From Phyto melanocephala (taxonomy: Eukaryota > Arthropoda > Insecta > Diptera > Rhinophoridae): DNA of 64,000 bases. The notes beneath the pieces were generated by a model. The model saw only the letters and a list, made by a program, of their open reading frames with translations. It was not told the origin of the DNA and did no database searches. Below, one piece after another: positions 1 through 13,541 of this stretch. The stretch's first letter is position 1. Each line of letters opens with the position of its first letter. The stretch lies in assembly GCA_941918925.1 (NCBI GenBank), contig OW799236.1:79920713-79984712 (forward strand), written 5' to 3'. Both the position numbers and the translations under genes were made by a program.

Positions 1-1212
1 AAAACTCCAAAATTTTTCTTACATATGAAGTATGAGAAAAATACCTTCATTATTACCCTAAACATATGCGTTTAATCACTGCATCAGTAGGGCAAAATAT
101 CAAATTAGAAACTTATGAAAAACGAAGCAAACTGAATTTTAAACAAACAAATGTGTGCCACAAACATCAATACACTGACATCAATATATAAATTGTGTGT
201 TTTGGTGTCAAACCAATTATGATTGTAATGAAATGAAAACAAATGAGTACAACAACAACAAAAACAACAACAACAAGAGCAAAAATACTAACAAAGACAT
301 TGTTTATGGTTTTTATTTTTGCATTTTGGTTTCCACAAATAATGCTGCCAGTTGACATTAATATTTATTTACATTTAAGATTTATAAAAAAAATATAATT
401 AAATACAACAATAAATATTGCCAACAATAATTAAATTATAATCAAACTAATATATGCTGGAGAATTAGGTGAGAGAAATTTAAATTATTTTTAATGTATA
501 ATGATGTCTGTCTTTATAAAAATAATATGTATCTTTTTAAATAGTTAATGTTGTATTAAAGCAAATGCTAAGACTTTAGATAAAAATAGTTTTATAGTTT
601 AAATAAATAAGAATATAATTGTGAATTTTTTTTTTTTAATTTTTTAAGAGATATATTAAAAAAATTTTTTTAAGTTGTTTAATTAATTAATAAAATTATT
701 ATTTCCAACTTTTTCATAGATATTTACTGTCAAAGTAAATTCGTATTCCAAAGACAGAAAAGTGATTATAATAATTTTATTTAAATAATATCTGATCAAA
801 AACGTAGTACTTTTCATCCCTACGAAAATAAATAATACTTCGTGATTACCTATTGCCATGAGACTACCTTATGAATGTACCCTCATTATTACTAGGAGAT
901 AAAAATTTATCGATTTTTTTTAAATTTTGAGTATCACAATTATTGAATATTTTAAAAAGTCGAAATATAATTGTAAGATTTAATTGTTTTATTTTCATAT
1001 TTATTGCTCTAAAGAAATATTTATTAATCTTTTTTTTTTTAAATAAATTGTTATAAAATAAGAAATTTCTTTCAGACCTTGGAAAACTTTATATAAATAG
1101 GGAAAAATGTTTTTTTTTTTTTTTTTTTTTTGAAAGAAAATTTTTATTTATTTAAAACAATTAATGACTTCTAAACGAACCAATCATATTTAGCAAAAAA
1201 AATTACTAAAAA
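1..1212. other. AT-rich stretch, no gene seen
   Basis: Holds a short CAA-rich tract (248-283) and long A and T runs (for example 1110-1131). No reading frame with protein-like composition on either strand. Confidence 0.6.
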
Positions 1213-2083
1213 CAAGTAAGAGCGCTATATTCGGCCGTGCCGAATCTTATATACCCTTCACAACGTGTAGTCATGCAATAACAGTGGTTTGTGTCACCAT
1301 TCATCCCATATGAAATACGTACATACATATAAAAACATACATATGTATATAAAAACGTCCCATTGTAAAATTAAAAATTCACGTATGTATTTTAAAAAAA
1401 CAAAAAAAAAAAAAAAATTTTAAAAAAATTTAAAAAAAAAATTTTTTAAAAAATTAAAAAAAAAATTTTAAAAAAAATTTAAAAAAAAAATTTTTATTTA
1501 TACAATATATATAAAACAAAAAAAAAATAAAAAAAATTTAAAAAAAAAAATTATAAAAAATTATAATAAAAATATAAATAATATATTAAATAAAAAATAA
1601 AAAAAAAAATAAAAAAAAAAATTAAAAAAAAAATTTTAAAAAAAATTTAAAAAAATTTTTTTTGGCTCAGCTGGGATTCGATGCCACGTTTTCTCTAACC
1701 AGTATACACGTTTGTATGTATGTATGTTGTTGTTGTAATGTTGTTTTTGTGAAAAAAAAATCGAGGTGGTCGTGGGTTTTTGCTCATATCTCAGTTGTTT
1801 ATGTACCGATGTTTCTGATTTTCAATACCGATCTACTCCCGAATATTTCTGATATTTTAATACCTTACCCGGGTCCAACCTATGTCGGGGGGCTTCAAAA
1901 AGTTGATTTCAACATACACACGGACAGACGGTCAGACGGACAGACTGACAGGGCTTAATCGACTCCCCTATTCATAAGCTTTCAGAAAATATATACTTTA
2001 TGGGGTCGGAAATCAAAATTGTAGAAATTTCACACGGAATGACAAACCTATATATACCCTTTTTCACTGTGTGAAGGGTATAA
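1213..2083 (+). mobile_element. Mini-me/DINE-like repeat, family P copy 1
   Basis: One end carries the hairpin ATTCGGC-CGT-GCCGAAT followed by ATATACCC; the other carries a (GTCY)n-type tract (ACGGACAGACGGTCAGACGG near 1920-1950), then ATATATACTTTATGGGGTCG and a final GAAGGGTATA. The combination of a TA-rich tract, a short core and a GTCY microsatellite is the known layout of Drosophila mini-me/DINE-1 repeats. A long A-rich tract (1384-1660) and a tRNA-like module (1663-1709, - strand) lie inside. Copies P2, P3 and P4 share these ends. Confidence 0.7.
1663..1709 (-). repeat. tRNA-like SINE-type module inside P1
   Basis: Read on the - strand this gives an A-box-like part (TATACTGGTTAGAGAAAAC) and a B-box-like part (GGCATCGAATCCC), then CTGAGCCA followed by a long A/T-rich tail toward the ATTCGGC end. 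The same module occurs in P2 and P3. It resembles a tRNA gene that has lost its anticodon arm, as in tRNA-derived SINEs. Promoter activity is inferred. Confidence 0.4.
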
Positions 2084-2125
2084 AAAGGGTTAATAAATAC
2101 AAAAGTTTGTCCAAGTGTTAATAAA

Positions 2126-3054
2126 GGGTGTTTTTTTTACAGGTTTGTTTTTCGAATAGAGATAAAACTGGCATTTTGTGGTCAAATCTGGCAACTCTAA
2201 TGTCATTTATGTTCAGTTTGGTTTGCCATTTCATCATGAACAGGTTGACAAAAGAACAACGCTTGCAAATCGTGCAAATTTATTTCGAAAATTGAGATTG
2301 ATCTCGATGCTGATTTTAATCGCAAAATTTTGTTCAGTGATGAGGCTCATTTTTGGTTGAATGGCTACGTCAACAAGCAAAATTGCCGTATTTGGAGTGA
2401 AGAGAATCCACATGCGACCCTTGAGACGCCATTACATCCACAAAAACTGACTGTTTGGTGTGCTCTATGGGCTGGTGGAGTCATTGGGCCATACTTCTTC
2501 TGAAATAATGCTGGAGAGGCAGTTACCGTTAATGGAGACCGGTATAGAGCCATGATAATCGACTATTTTGTTCCCGAATTGGATGGCATGAATGTGGATG
2601 AGTTGTGGTTCCAACAGGACGGCGCTACATGCCACACAGCGCACGCCACAATCGATTTATTGAAGGAAACATTCGATGAGCGCATAATTTCGCGGAATGG
2701 ACCTGTCAATTGGCCACCAAGATCGTGTGATTTGACACCATTGGATTATTTTCTTTGGGGATATGTGAAGTCGCTCGTCTACGCCAACAAACCAGAAACG
2801 TTAGGGGAATTGGAAGCCAACATTCGTGGCGTTATTGCCGACATACGGCCCCATATGCTCGAAAAAGTGGTTAAAAATTGGACCTAAAGAATTGGCTTTA
2901 TTCGAACCAGCCGCGGCGGCCACATGCCTGAAATCATATTTAAACATTAATGGCATAAAATTATCCTTCCAATAAAGCCAAATTGGTGGTCATTAAAACG
3001 ATTTTCTTGTGTTTTATTTCAATTCGAAGTTCTATACCACTGAAAAAAACACCC
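2126..3054 (+). mobile_element. DD41D mariner, internally deleted and broken
   Basis: The termini match as inverted repeats (GGGTGTTTTTTTTACAGG at the left; its partner GGGTGTTTTTTTCAGTGG read from the right). The transposase start MNRLTKEQRLQIVQIYFEN runs directly into the first catalytic region (ILFSDEAHFWLNG), so the helix-turn-helix DNA-binding part is missing. A stop codon follows GPYFF. The longest open part, 2552-2887, holds WFQQDGATCHT and PPRSCDLTPLDYFLWG, with 41 residues between the second and third catalytic aspartates. That spacing marks the DD41D (rosa-type) branch of the Tc1/mariner superfamily. Not autonomous. Confidence 0.88.
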
Positions 3055-4137
3055 GGTATTAAAAGAAATTATGGATAAAAAAAGAAAATTAGTGATATTA
3101 ATATATACATTTTAATTATTTTCCCCTATAGCAAATTTATTACAATATTTAAAAAAATGTCAACTCTTGACAATTTTAAAATTTTATTTTAAATTCCATT
3201 TAAGGAGAAATTTAAAAGCCTTAAATTGTATTTACCTTGACATCCGTCACTAAAAGGATACAAAAAGTGAAAATTGGCTCAAGTGCATACTTTACACAAT
3301 CACAATTTAAACAATGTCCTTTTGTTCCAACAAATACTCCGACACACACTCTTACGTTCGCATAGAAACATACCCACAATCATACCAACAGTAACACGCT
3401 TAAGTATGTCAATATGTGTATGTGCGGTTTGCAGGAATTTACTGCACATCTACCATTAATGCCACATACTGTGTGCTGTTGACAAATAATTTGAGTATGT
3501 GCCCAACATATTTCAATTTCAGATTTTAAGAAATGCTTCGATCTTCTTCTGGCGATGTTTTTACTTAATAAATACAAAGAATTATTTCATGTATTTTTGG
3601 TCTTTTGTTTGGTCTTCTCTTAACAGAAGTAAAATTTATAGTCTTAATAAATTTAAGTTATTGATGTCGTGAATAATGCCAGTTTTTATAAAGAAGAGCT
3701 ATAAAAATAAATAAAAGGCTAAAAGAAAAGAAATTGATTTATGTCAGAAACATAACATCTGAAAATAATTTTAGAAAAAAAAATATTTTATAATTTTCTG
3801 AGAGACATTATTTCGGTTATAATTTTTTTTATGTTGTTAGTATTGTTGTTTGATTTAAAAACGTATTTAAGATTTATAGAGAATTTTTTTACAAACTGAA
3901 AAAAAGAATTTTGCTAGAGTTAAAAGTTTTCAAAAGTTAGTTTTTGTACAGGTACAGAGTTCCTGATTTGAATGTTTGTGAATACCTAGACCTGGAACTT
4001 GCATACCGTGTCATAATGGATTTAATATTCTGTCATCACCTTAATATGAACATGGCGGACGAAACTTGCTGCAGGCATTGTTTTTTCTATTTTCTGAATC
4101 TCTGACAACGTCGTCCAGGTATACAGGTAGGAATATA

Positions 4138-4521
4138 AAGGGTCCAATTCTTAACGTTTTTTTTTCAACTAGTGCTTATTTCGTGAATGGTAACACTTAG
4201 CTCATGTCTGATTTGACAGATAATTAGTTTTATCCTTCCACTGAACGAATATGGTTGTGTATACGCTTTAACAACGCTGGGAAATATTGCGACATAACTT
4301 TGGCCGATTTTGTAAAAAAAAAATCATCTTTTCAGATGAAGCTCATTTGGATCTTGGCGGGAATGTAAACAAGCAAAATTGTTGCATTTGGGGCTCAGAA
4401 AACCCGCACGCATACATTGAAAAGGCGGTACACCCAAAAAAGTCACTGTGCGGATTTTGGTCCAGTCGAAGCTACACTTTTTTTTAGCATTTTCAAAAAA
4501 AAAGTTATTTAGCGGACCCTT
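4138..4521 (+). mobile_element. Short mariner deletion derivative with TA target duplication
   Basis: AAGGGTCC at the left mirrors GGACCCTT at the right, and both flanks are TA (4136-4137, 4522-4523). Inside is a fragment of the first catalytic region (FSDEAHLDLGGNVNKQNC, then IWGSENPHAYIEK). The first 100 bp match, in reverse, one end of the larger copy at 22132-22688. At about 384 bp this is a MITE-like deletion product of that family. Confidence 0.82.
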
Positions 4522-4524
4522 TAT

Positions 4525-5110
4525 ATAGAATAGTAGATGCCAATATGAAAAACAAAGCCAAGGCAGATGAGGCACAAGCTCTAAACTTATCCCGAACCAG
4601 ATGGAAATGTATAGGTGATAGATTCTGCAGTGAAAAAATTGAATGTGGACTTTAAAAAAATTTGAGGAACACTCTCCACTCTGAAGTAGACGATCTTTGA
4701 GAGAAAAGCCCTGGACGATAAGAGAATTGATAAATCTCAGAAAGAAAGGAAGCCCAAAGACTTTAATAGAGCTTACCGCCAAATATGCCTACTTGTTATT
4801 CTGTGGTGATAATAATGATAAGGTTAAAATACGCAACAAGGAAATAAAAAACACCAAACGAAAATCCTGGATGTATTTCTGCGATTAGGATGACAATATC
4901 AATGACTATTAAAAAAATTAATAAATTCCTATCTAACTCCAACCGGAAACACTTGTTGATTCCAATGAAAAAGGGTCGGAGACTATGAAGGAGACGCCAC
5001 GATAAACCGCGAAACGAAAAATATAAGGCGGTCAGTAGTTGCTTGCCATAACAGAAACTGAGACTGGATAGTATTTTTCTGACACTCCCAGAGAAAAACA
5101 TTGTCCTAAT
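4525..5110 (+). pseudogene. Decayed LINE fragment (Jockey-like linker region)
   Basis: The + strand reads RNKEIKNTKRKSWMYFCD at about 4833-4886, then INKFLSNSNRKHLLIPMKKG. This resembles the region between endonuclease and reverse transcriptase of Jockey/R1-type LINEs (pattern KRKSW-x2-FC). Frames shift and stops are frequent. No reverse-transcriptase core is visible, so the family call is tentative. Confidence 0.4.
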
Positions 5111-6170
5111 TGGCCATAGGCTAGCGGACATTATCACTACTCACCTATAGTGTGCTTATGCTCTTATATAAATATATATATCCTTTACTACGAGATCAAT
5201 TGAGAAGTGTTGAAACAATTTTGGCTTAATTAAATGGATATTCTTAGATTAATTACTCTCGTCTACCAATCTTCGCGAGGCATGCTTTCTCGGTTAGTGT
5301 CAGGCATTTGTGTAATGTTATCGATACGGGGTATAGTGTGTAGTGAGCGCCATATCTCTGGCTTTTCAAACTCATAACCTTGTAGAGTTAAAGCTCTGGT
5401 AGTAGAATATAGTGAAGGCTGATTAGAGAATGATCTGTTACCACGGGAAGCAGTATACCCCTAGAATTTATTTTACAATGATTATTAGTAAAGTCCATTT
5501 AGAGTATATGTGGTGGCTGTAGTAATTCCAGAGAGAAACATATTGGCAAATGGTTTAACTGAAATAGTAAATGGTGGTGTAATGACTGATACTTGAAAAT
5601 GTGGAGAGCTTTTTTACTGCGAACAACCCCAGAAGTGTTCTTGTCAGCTTTCAAAATAAATAGTTACCTGGTGGCTAGTCTTACTTCTTATCCGCTTATT
5701 AACTAGAATTGTAACAAAAAAAGAAATTAAGAAGCGATTATATAGCATCAGCTCTTTAACAAAGTGCATTTGTTTGAACCAAGAGATTGATGTAAGTAAT
5801 GTCGCCATCTATGGCAATGATTAAGTTTCACAAAATAATAACAGGGGTGGTGATTGAGCGTCAGAAGACAAGCAAAGTATTTATACAATCACTTTTACAT
5901 GTTTTTCCTTACCACTTGACATAATTAAGTAACTGTTACAGAATTCTTAGGAAGGACATCTTCTTTAGAAAGTTAGATAAAATGAAATCTTATGCTATGA
6001 ATTAAAAATACTAAGTGTATTATGCCAAGAACTGTATGGCATATCACTCACTTCAGGATCATTTTATTTAGGTAGAAACAACTCTCTTACCATATCGCAA
6101 TTTTGAGCGTTAGTCTCTTCTTGAACAGCCTAATTCTTGAAGATTCCTCTAGCATAATGGATGTGGACGC

Positions 6171-6261
6171 ATATTTCGCTACTCCGTTGTGTAGCATCAT
6201 CAGGAAAAAAAATAAAAACAAATATTTCCTGACGATGCCACACAACGGAGTACCGAAATAT
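6171..6261. repeat. Near-perfect hairpin, about 36-bp arms
   Basis: Left arm 6171-6207 (ATATTTCGCTACTCCGTTGT...) pairs with 6225-6261 (...ACAACGGAGTACCGAAATAT). The loop is A-rich. A related half (CTGAAGAAGCTAC...GTAGCGAAATATCGG) occurs at 44502-44537 in a Helitron. Stem-loops of this general form occur at the 3' ends of some invertebrate LINEs and SINEs, which may be its source. Confidence 0.75.
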
Positions 6262-6289
6262 TGGAAGAATTAATAAAAATTAAATATAT

Positions 6290-6470
6290 TATTTAAATAA
6301 ATTAAAAGACCTCGAGCTTAAATAATTTTAGTTAATATTTTTTATTTATATTTTTTAGTTTTTTTATTTAAGTGTTCTTTTTATTTAATCTTTTTTAATT
6401 TATTTTTATATTATTTTTTACTACACATACTCAATTAATAATTTTACAGTGGGATGTTTTTAAACGGATA
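6290..6470. repeat. Fragment of family P interior
   Basis: T-rich tract followed by ACACATACTCAATTAATAAT and TTTTACAGTGGGATGTTTTT near 6424-6462. The same block occurs in P3 near 38700-38740 after its T-rich tract. The ends of the element are not present here. Confidence 0.4.
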
Positions 6471-6479
6471 AAGTCATTA

Positions 6480-9400
6480 TAAAGATAATGAAGCATAAAT
6501 GCCGTGGAATTGTTTGCATTTTTTAATAGAAATTTTTAAAATTTTTAAAAAATTTATTTCAAAGTTTTCTTAAATCACATGTGTATAAGTTCGTACATAT
6601 ACAAAGCCATTTATACAAAACCGGCAGGTGTCTTTAATAAGCACATCAACTACTCAACCCGCTGGGCCAGTTTAGCGATATCATATGATTCATATAGCAA
6701 GTGTACGTAAGGGAACGTAATACAAAAGATTCATGCAATTTTCTTTTTATTAAATTTAAACTAAATTTTAATATTCAGTATTTTGCCGTAATTTCGAAGT
6801 TTTTGTGTGTATGCTGTCAAATCTTCTAACTAAAGCCCTTTAAAACTGAAGCTTATATGTATAAAAACGTGTGTATATCTTTATTTCCAGCTAAATATGA
6901 GAAACTACTCAAATAAATGTTATCATATCACAAACACATATTTTTATTTTCCACTATCATCCAATATCATGCAAGTTCTAACTGTTTTCATTATTACAAC
7001 TCAACTGCTTTATATTCTCCTTTTTGCAAAAGCATCAGCATTAATTTGTTACTTCCTGCTGATTTTTTCCAAAATTATGTATAATTTTGCTTTTCCACAA
7101 AATCCTTTATATATTTGTATTTACCTACTCATTTATTTAAATTGTGCTTCCATAGTTTATTTCGTTTTACTTTTCTGTTTATTTATTATTTTTAATAAAA
7201 ATTCCGCATCCTGTACTCTTTTTATTTTAGTTCTTTTAAACTTAACTCACTTTTATTATCTTCTGTTTTCTTTGATAAAGGTTTCGATTGTTCTACCTCT
7301 TGTGTTTGCAACATAAAAAGTTATTTTAATTCTCTGTATTGTGGTTCCAATTGTTGCAGCAACACCAACACAAATGTATAAGCGCACAATAATTATACTA
7401 CCGCAATAATACAAGCACATAAATTACTTTAGTGTAGGAGGCAAGCGGTTTTTCATATATTTCTAACAATTGTTACATAATAACAGAGCCAAATTAAGGC
7501 TGAACGAAAAAGCTGAATCCCAAATTTTTCTTCCATGCAAGATAGAGATAAACTTGAATGCAAATTGTAAACGTCTAGAGTAATAAAAATGCTAGCCAAT
7601 CTCGGCATAATCAGAAATGAAAAAGCCGACAAATTGTTCGAAATGGAATCATTTTTAAAAACCATCATCTTGCAAATATTAAACTCTTTAAGAGGTTCAA
7701 CAACATAATAATGATAACTGGTAACCATTGTATGTTTTAACGACAATCAAACAATCATACTATGGTTATTACAATCATGATTTTTCTTTGCGTAATATGT
7801 GTATCTTCCATGGGATTGGGCTTTAAATGCCCACCTGAACTTACCTAACTTAAATGGGCATATGGCTAGAAGTTCATCTCTAACACGGTTCCAAAAATAC
7901 TTTATAAATATAAAAATAAATAAGTTTTTATTTCTTGGCATAGATGAAGGACATGCATTCTCAGTTACATATATTCTAATGATTGAATCTTATCGCACTA
8001 AGTGTGGTTTATTCTTTACACGTACATATATGTCTTAACACATTACCTTTCTTCTTTGTGCCGAAAATGACACGAATAAACCTTATTTTAATGTTTATTT
8101 ACATTTCTCTTGGCATTTATTCTTTTTATTTTTATTATTTATTCCCTCTACTTTTGGTTGCATATTAAAATCACATCAAATCTTATCATTACGTTTCGTT
8201 ATATGGCACCAAAAAATATTTGGCGACAGTTATGATGACTTTTGACTTTTGGCTTTTTGACAATGGCAAAAGATATCTTGCTTGCATTAGCATATATGCA
8301 TATAAGCAACAACATATGTATAAAGTCATATGCATGCACGTGCACAATACATGTTAATAAGTATGCAGAATATGAGGTAATATATAGTTTGTTACAACGT
8401 ACATTTTACTGACAATGGTGAAGATTAGCAAATTGCCAGACAATATTTGGAACAAGAACATGAAGACTGAAATAGCAGAGATAAAATTTTGGCTTAAAGC
8501 CAAAATAGACAATAAAATATACAAAAGAATTTCGTTTAAATAAAAGCGGAGATTTGCAGATAGTTCCTAAAACATATAAAATTGTGTTGGTATGTTGAAA
8601 CAATAATTAGCATTTTTGTAACTCTAACGTATAACATGCTTAAATATTTGTGCATGTAAGTAAATACAAATTGGTTTAGAATTGAAAATTTGTTTTATGA
8701 AATAATTGTTGTGGCACACTTTAAAACGAGCAGTGTTTACATGCAGAAAGATGCTTACAAAATGAAAAATTTAATCGTTATGATGAAAACTAAAGACATT
8801 TGGAAAAAATATATAATGAAACTAATTTCTAACATTTAGAGGTCAAGGTATCAAGAAACATAAAAATATAAATAATTAAAATGCAAAAAATTAGTATAAT
8901 CTAAAATTTAAAACCCTTGAAATATAAAAAGGAGTTGCGTGATAAGGACTCAAACAAAAGTGCCTTAAAACTATCCGAATTATTAATTTTAATAAGTCAG
9001 CCCATTTTGAAAATAAAAATTTTACCCCAAAAATACTGCCCTAATATTAAAGTTAAATATGGCCAAAATTATTGGGGTAATTCTGCAATATGAAATGCTG
9101 CCTCAAATATACACAGAAAAATGTATAGTTATTTTTTTTAAATTGATTTACTATTTGATTTATTCTTTAATTCGTCTGCGCAGTTATCGGGATAAAAGGT
9201 AGACTTATGGTGTTTTCCTTTTTCAAAAAAAAAAATTTATAAAGTTTTCCTTTTTTTTTTTTTGTTTCAATCGAACAGAAAATTTTCTTGATTTTACACT
9301 TTAACACATTCCGTGTTAAAAACTCGTTTGCATAAAAATGTATTTATTTACATAACACAGCTGTAAAAAATGGTACTTTGTTACACTGAAATATAATTAG

Positions 9401-9690
9401 GGGTAAGATTTGATACACTCTTGCCAGTTATTTGTGCAACATGTTCAGAAAAGAAAACGAGAACTGTTTTCACTCTTGCATGTATTTTTGGAATAGAACA
9501 AAACCCGCTCGAATGGTAGCATTATTGTAACATTTTTGTCAGAAAGGAAAAAAACATTAGGATTAATCTAGGTTGTTGTTTATATGTTTGTCGAATTTAA
9601 TTTAATTCTACTAAGCCAATTTTGCGTGATTGAGTAACAAATATCCAAACATACCAACATTCACATTTATTAAAAAAGGTAATTAAATTT
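6480..9690. other. AT-rich intergenic stretch, no gene seen
   Basis: The 139-codon open frame at 6897-7316 is a pyrimidine-rich strand read as Leu, Ile and Phe; it shows no family motif. Nothing else supportable was seen. Confidence 0.5.
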
Positions 9691-10700
9691 TGAATGAAAA
9701 ACAAATTATTTAGGAAATTATTGTCATATCTTTTTATTGAAATGATAATATTGGTATGGTTCAATTATGTATGGAACAAACTATCGGCGACCTCAGCGGC
9801 ACACCGCCATCCGATGGACCAAATTTTTGATGACGCTGAGGCATTGAGGTTCTATGCCGTTAATGTGCCGAATTATCACATCCATTAGCTCTTTAATTGT
9901 TGTTGGCTTATCGACGCATACCTTTTATTTCAAATAACCCCAAAGAAAGAAGTCCAAAGGTGCCACCACGTGAGATAACACGGCAAATGGAACCGTCCTG
10001 TTGAAACCACATATCGTCCACATCCATATTTTCCAACTCGGGCCATAAAAAGTTTGTTATCATCTTACGAAAGCAAACACCATTCACAATAACCGCATAA
10101 CCAGCCTTATTTTGGAAAAACTACGGCCCGATGATGCCGCCAGCCCATAAAACACACCAAACTTGGATTTTCATTTGCCCAAATGCGGCAATTCCGTTTA
10201 TTGACGAATCCACTAAGGTGGAAATGTGCCTTATCACTGAAGATGATTTTCATCGAAAATTTATCATCCACGGTTGCCATTTCTTGCCCCCATTATGACC
10301 ATTGACGACGTTTGGAATGGAAAGCGAGTAAATACAAGTCTTTGTGCATAATGTTTATTAATGACGAGCATGAGAGGTTTAATTGTTGGGCACGACGACA
10401 AGTTGAAGTGGACCACTCTTCAGCCACACTATCACAAACAACAGCAATATTTTCTGCAGTACGAGCTGAACTGGTGTTTTCCAATCTCCTACAGACTCGG
10501 CTTGCTCAAAATTTCGCACAATTTTTTCGATTGTACGCACATTTGGACGATTAAAATGACAAAAAATACCGAAGTGCACTTTACCGCGTTGCCCGATTGT
10601 GTATCTTTCCACGGTTCAAATTGAGTTAGTCTGAAATTGAGAAATGTCAAATGAAATGCAGATAAAAATACGTTTAGTTGTGATTCAGATTCAACATCGG
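9690..10700 (-). mobile_element. DD41D mariner remnant
   Basis: The - strand carries an N-terminal helix-turn-helix part (RTAENIAVVCDSVAEEWSTS, RRAQQLNLS; open at 10484-10293), a first catalytic region (IIFSDKAHFHLSGFVNK), then MWFQQDGSICR fused by an internal deletion to the DFFLWGY-type region and the C-terminal tail. The third-aspartate segment is damaged. The N-terminal part and the C-terminal end match the short remnants inside R1 and R2, which are further-deleted relatives. Confidence 0.8.
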
Positions 10701-11295
10701 CCTTAAAAAATGTATTTGTAGGATTAATTTGAATAATTTTTTTAATTGATATTGTTTTGTTTAAAAAAACTGTCTTTCTGTCGGTTGAAAAAAGTATATT
10801 GAAAAAAAAAATGGAAAGAATTTAATTATTTTTAGTCAAGAATTCATTTTGAAGGAAAGGTTTAATAAAATTTTGGTTAAAAATGTAGAATAGGAAGTTT
10901 AATACCTAAGAAAAAGATCACTCAGCAGATTACACAGCTAAACACAGACTTTGTTCCTAATAAATATCATAGAGAGCTTGAACTTTATTATTTACACATG
11001 GCACTGAAGTCAATTTTCCTTGCAGCCCGATATATTCTAATGGAATCTAACATTAACAAGTAACATTAACAAGTAATAATTTCTTCGTTTGATCAACATT
11101 TTTTTAAATAAAATATTACTTAAATAATTGCTTATTTTGTTATTCACGTAATCATTAAAAACTCTGTAAAAGGACATCTTTTTAACTTCGCCAATATTAA
11201 AACTGAAATTATGAATCTTAAAAATGTTTAAATAAAGAGTAGTTTTCTTAACTTTAATTTATCACAACTTTTCTTCAACATATTTAATTATTTTT

Positions 11296-13541
11296 TATAC
11301 CCGCCACCATTATCAAAATCTATGCATTAGGAGAGGAGTTATCGATCAAAATGTACGAAAGTTTATACCGCACAGTGTATTTTTCGGTATATTTAAAAAC
11401 AAAAACGTCATAAAAGCAACAAAATTGGATGTATGACTCTGAAATTTTGCACACTTTGCTTTTTGGTGACTCGCTTTCTTGTAACGGCAAATCAATGTGC
11501 CACGCCCACTTTTACGCCCACCTCCCATATAACGTTTTAACTAAAATTCATATAATTTCTCTATTAATAAAGATTTTGGAATAATAAAGGCCTATATTGA
11601 AACACCTCAGTTGTACTCATTCGCAAAAATAACTTTGACACGCCTACTATAACGCCCACTTTTCACGTTATCTACCATTAGTGAAATTTAAAAGCTCATA
11701 AAACCGCTAAAATTAGAAGTATGATGATAAATTTTGCTACGTCTATCCCCCTAGGCAATTTCATTACTATTCCAAAAAATTAAGGTGCCACGCCCACTTT
11801 TACGCCCACCTCCCATATAACGTTTTACCTAAAATTCATATAATTTCTCTATTAATAAAGATTTTGGAATAATAAAGGACTATATTGAAACACCTAAGTT
11901 GTACTCATTAGCAAAAACAACTTTGACACGCCTACTATAACGCCCACTTTCACTTTTGAATTGTGTCCAGACGCATAAACGTAGTCATGAAACTTCGAAT
12001 ATATATTTATCGAGTCAAACGAATATTTTTCCCTGAAAATCGCTTAAATCTATGAATTAGGAAAAGAGTTATAGATAAAAATGTACGAAAATTTATACCG
12101 CACAGTGTATATTTCAAATTTTAAACATAATAAAACTGACAAAACTATATGTACGATTCTGAAATTTTGCAAACATGGCTTTTTGGTCAGAGTCTTCGTT
12201 ATAACGGAAAATAGATGTGGCACGCACACTTTTTTCCTTAAATTTTTATAAAAATATATTAGTCATATATATTAGCATTTATTCATCTTACACTGCGCCA
12301 TTTATTGCACTGTAGCTACTAGCAACTACTAGATGGCATGCTAACAACTTATGCTTATGTTCTCCTGAAGTTATGCTCTATTAAAAATGGGAATTTAGGA
12401 AAATTTTGACCTAAGTAAAAAAAAAATTATGTCAACATTATAAACAATTTATTTTCATGTACTTATGGCTAACAAATTTTAAAATTATACAAAACTTATT
12501 TCGTTTGAAAATCTTTTAAAAGCAAAATGTTATAGAAGTTTAAAAATCAAAATCTTACTAATAAATTTCCCGTTTTAGAAAAATGCAGAGAATGTATATT
12601 TTAAATCACCCTGTGGCCCTTAAAATTTAACCTTAAATTCACTTTCTTTCTCTTAAATTCATGTAAATTCTCTATGAATAAAGATTTTGGAATACTAAAG
12701 GACTATATTGAAATATCTAAGTTATGTTTATTAGCAGAAACTTTATTGACACGCGTATTTTAACGGCCACTTTCATTGAAAGACTAAATTTACGAAAACA
12801 TTTTACTAGCATACCTATAACTAAGGTGGTTTAATTTTAAGGGACTATGTTGATTTTGAATAAAATTATTATGAAATTATTATCATTTATTTTTATAATG
12901 ATAATATTTGTATGCTTCAATTATGTATGGAACAAAATACCGGCCAAATGGCCCCCCAACCTAGACGGCACACCACGATCCGATAGTCCAAATTTTCAAT
13001 GACACTGTTGATGCTCAATTGTTGGGCACGATGATGAGTCGAGGTTGCTTGCTCTTTTGCCACGTTATCGTGAAAAACAGCAATGTTTCCCATTCAACGA
13101 ACTAAGATGGAATTCACAGATGTTTTCACATTTCATACAGACCTGCTTTGCAGACATTTAAATATTTTTTACAATTTTTTTACCAAAAGAATCACGAAGT
13201 TCACAAAATACATTTTGATTTGAACGCCCATTTTTATAAAAATCTTTAATATTTAAAAGCGTTGCTCGATTGCGTATCTTTCCGCGGTTCAAATTGAGTT
13301 AGTCTGAGATTGAGAAATGTCAAATTAAATACAAGAAACAAGTTGAAGTTTAGATGTGATTCACCTTAAACATGGGCCCTTAAAATTTAACTACCCTCTA
13401 CAAAGAAAGTGATACATATTTTATTATAAAGAGATTATTCTATAGCGATTAACAAAATAAAAAATATTGTGCTTTAAATGTACACAAAATTGGTGGTGGG
13501 TATAAAAGATTCGGCACAGCCGAATATAGTGCTCTTACTTG
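11296..13541 (+). mobile_element. Composite mini-me/DINE-like repeat R1
   Basis: Starts TATACCCGCCACCA and ends GGTGGGTATAAAAGATTCGG then CACAGCCGAATATAGTGCTC and TTACTTG, the same terminal hairpin as family P. Inside are repeated CCACGCCCACTTTTACGCCC blocks; one segment of about 290 bp is tandemly repeated (11507-11590 and 11790-11880 match). The last 1.5 kb matches R2 nearly base for base, except that R1 lacks the insert found in R2. The mini-me core near the left end of R2 and R3 is deleted here. Confidence 0.75.
12870..13345 (-). pseudogene. DD41D mariner remnant inside R1
   Basis: The - strand shows NIAVFHDNVAKEQATSTHHR and AQQLS, matching the N-terminal region of the mariner at 9690-10700, joined to its C-terminal end (12890-13000) by a large deletion. 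The same remnant sits at the matching position in R2, so it inserted before R1 and R2 separated. Confidence 0.7.

Noticed and set aside
1662..1958. A seemingly conserved peptide start (MAQLGFDATFSLT) also seen at 18249 and 38551 on the - strand (MAQLGFDATF, MARPGFDATF)
   Set aside because: All three come from the same non-coding tRNA-like module inside family P repeats, so the similarity reflects DNA repeat identity and not protein selection.
4324..4782. 152-codon open frame on the - strand
   Set aside because: It is the antisense of a mariner fragment and a LINE scrap that are recognisable on the + strand.
6897..7316. 139-codon open frame with many hydrophobic residues
   Set aside because: A pyrimidine-rich strand gives long Leu/Ile/Phe runs with few stops. 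No motif, no splice context and no homology recognised.
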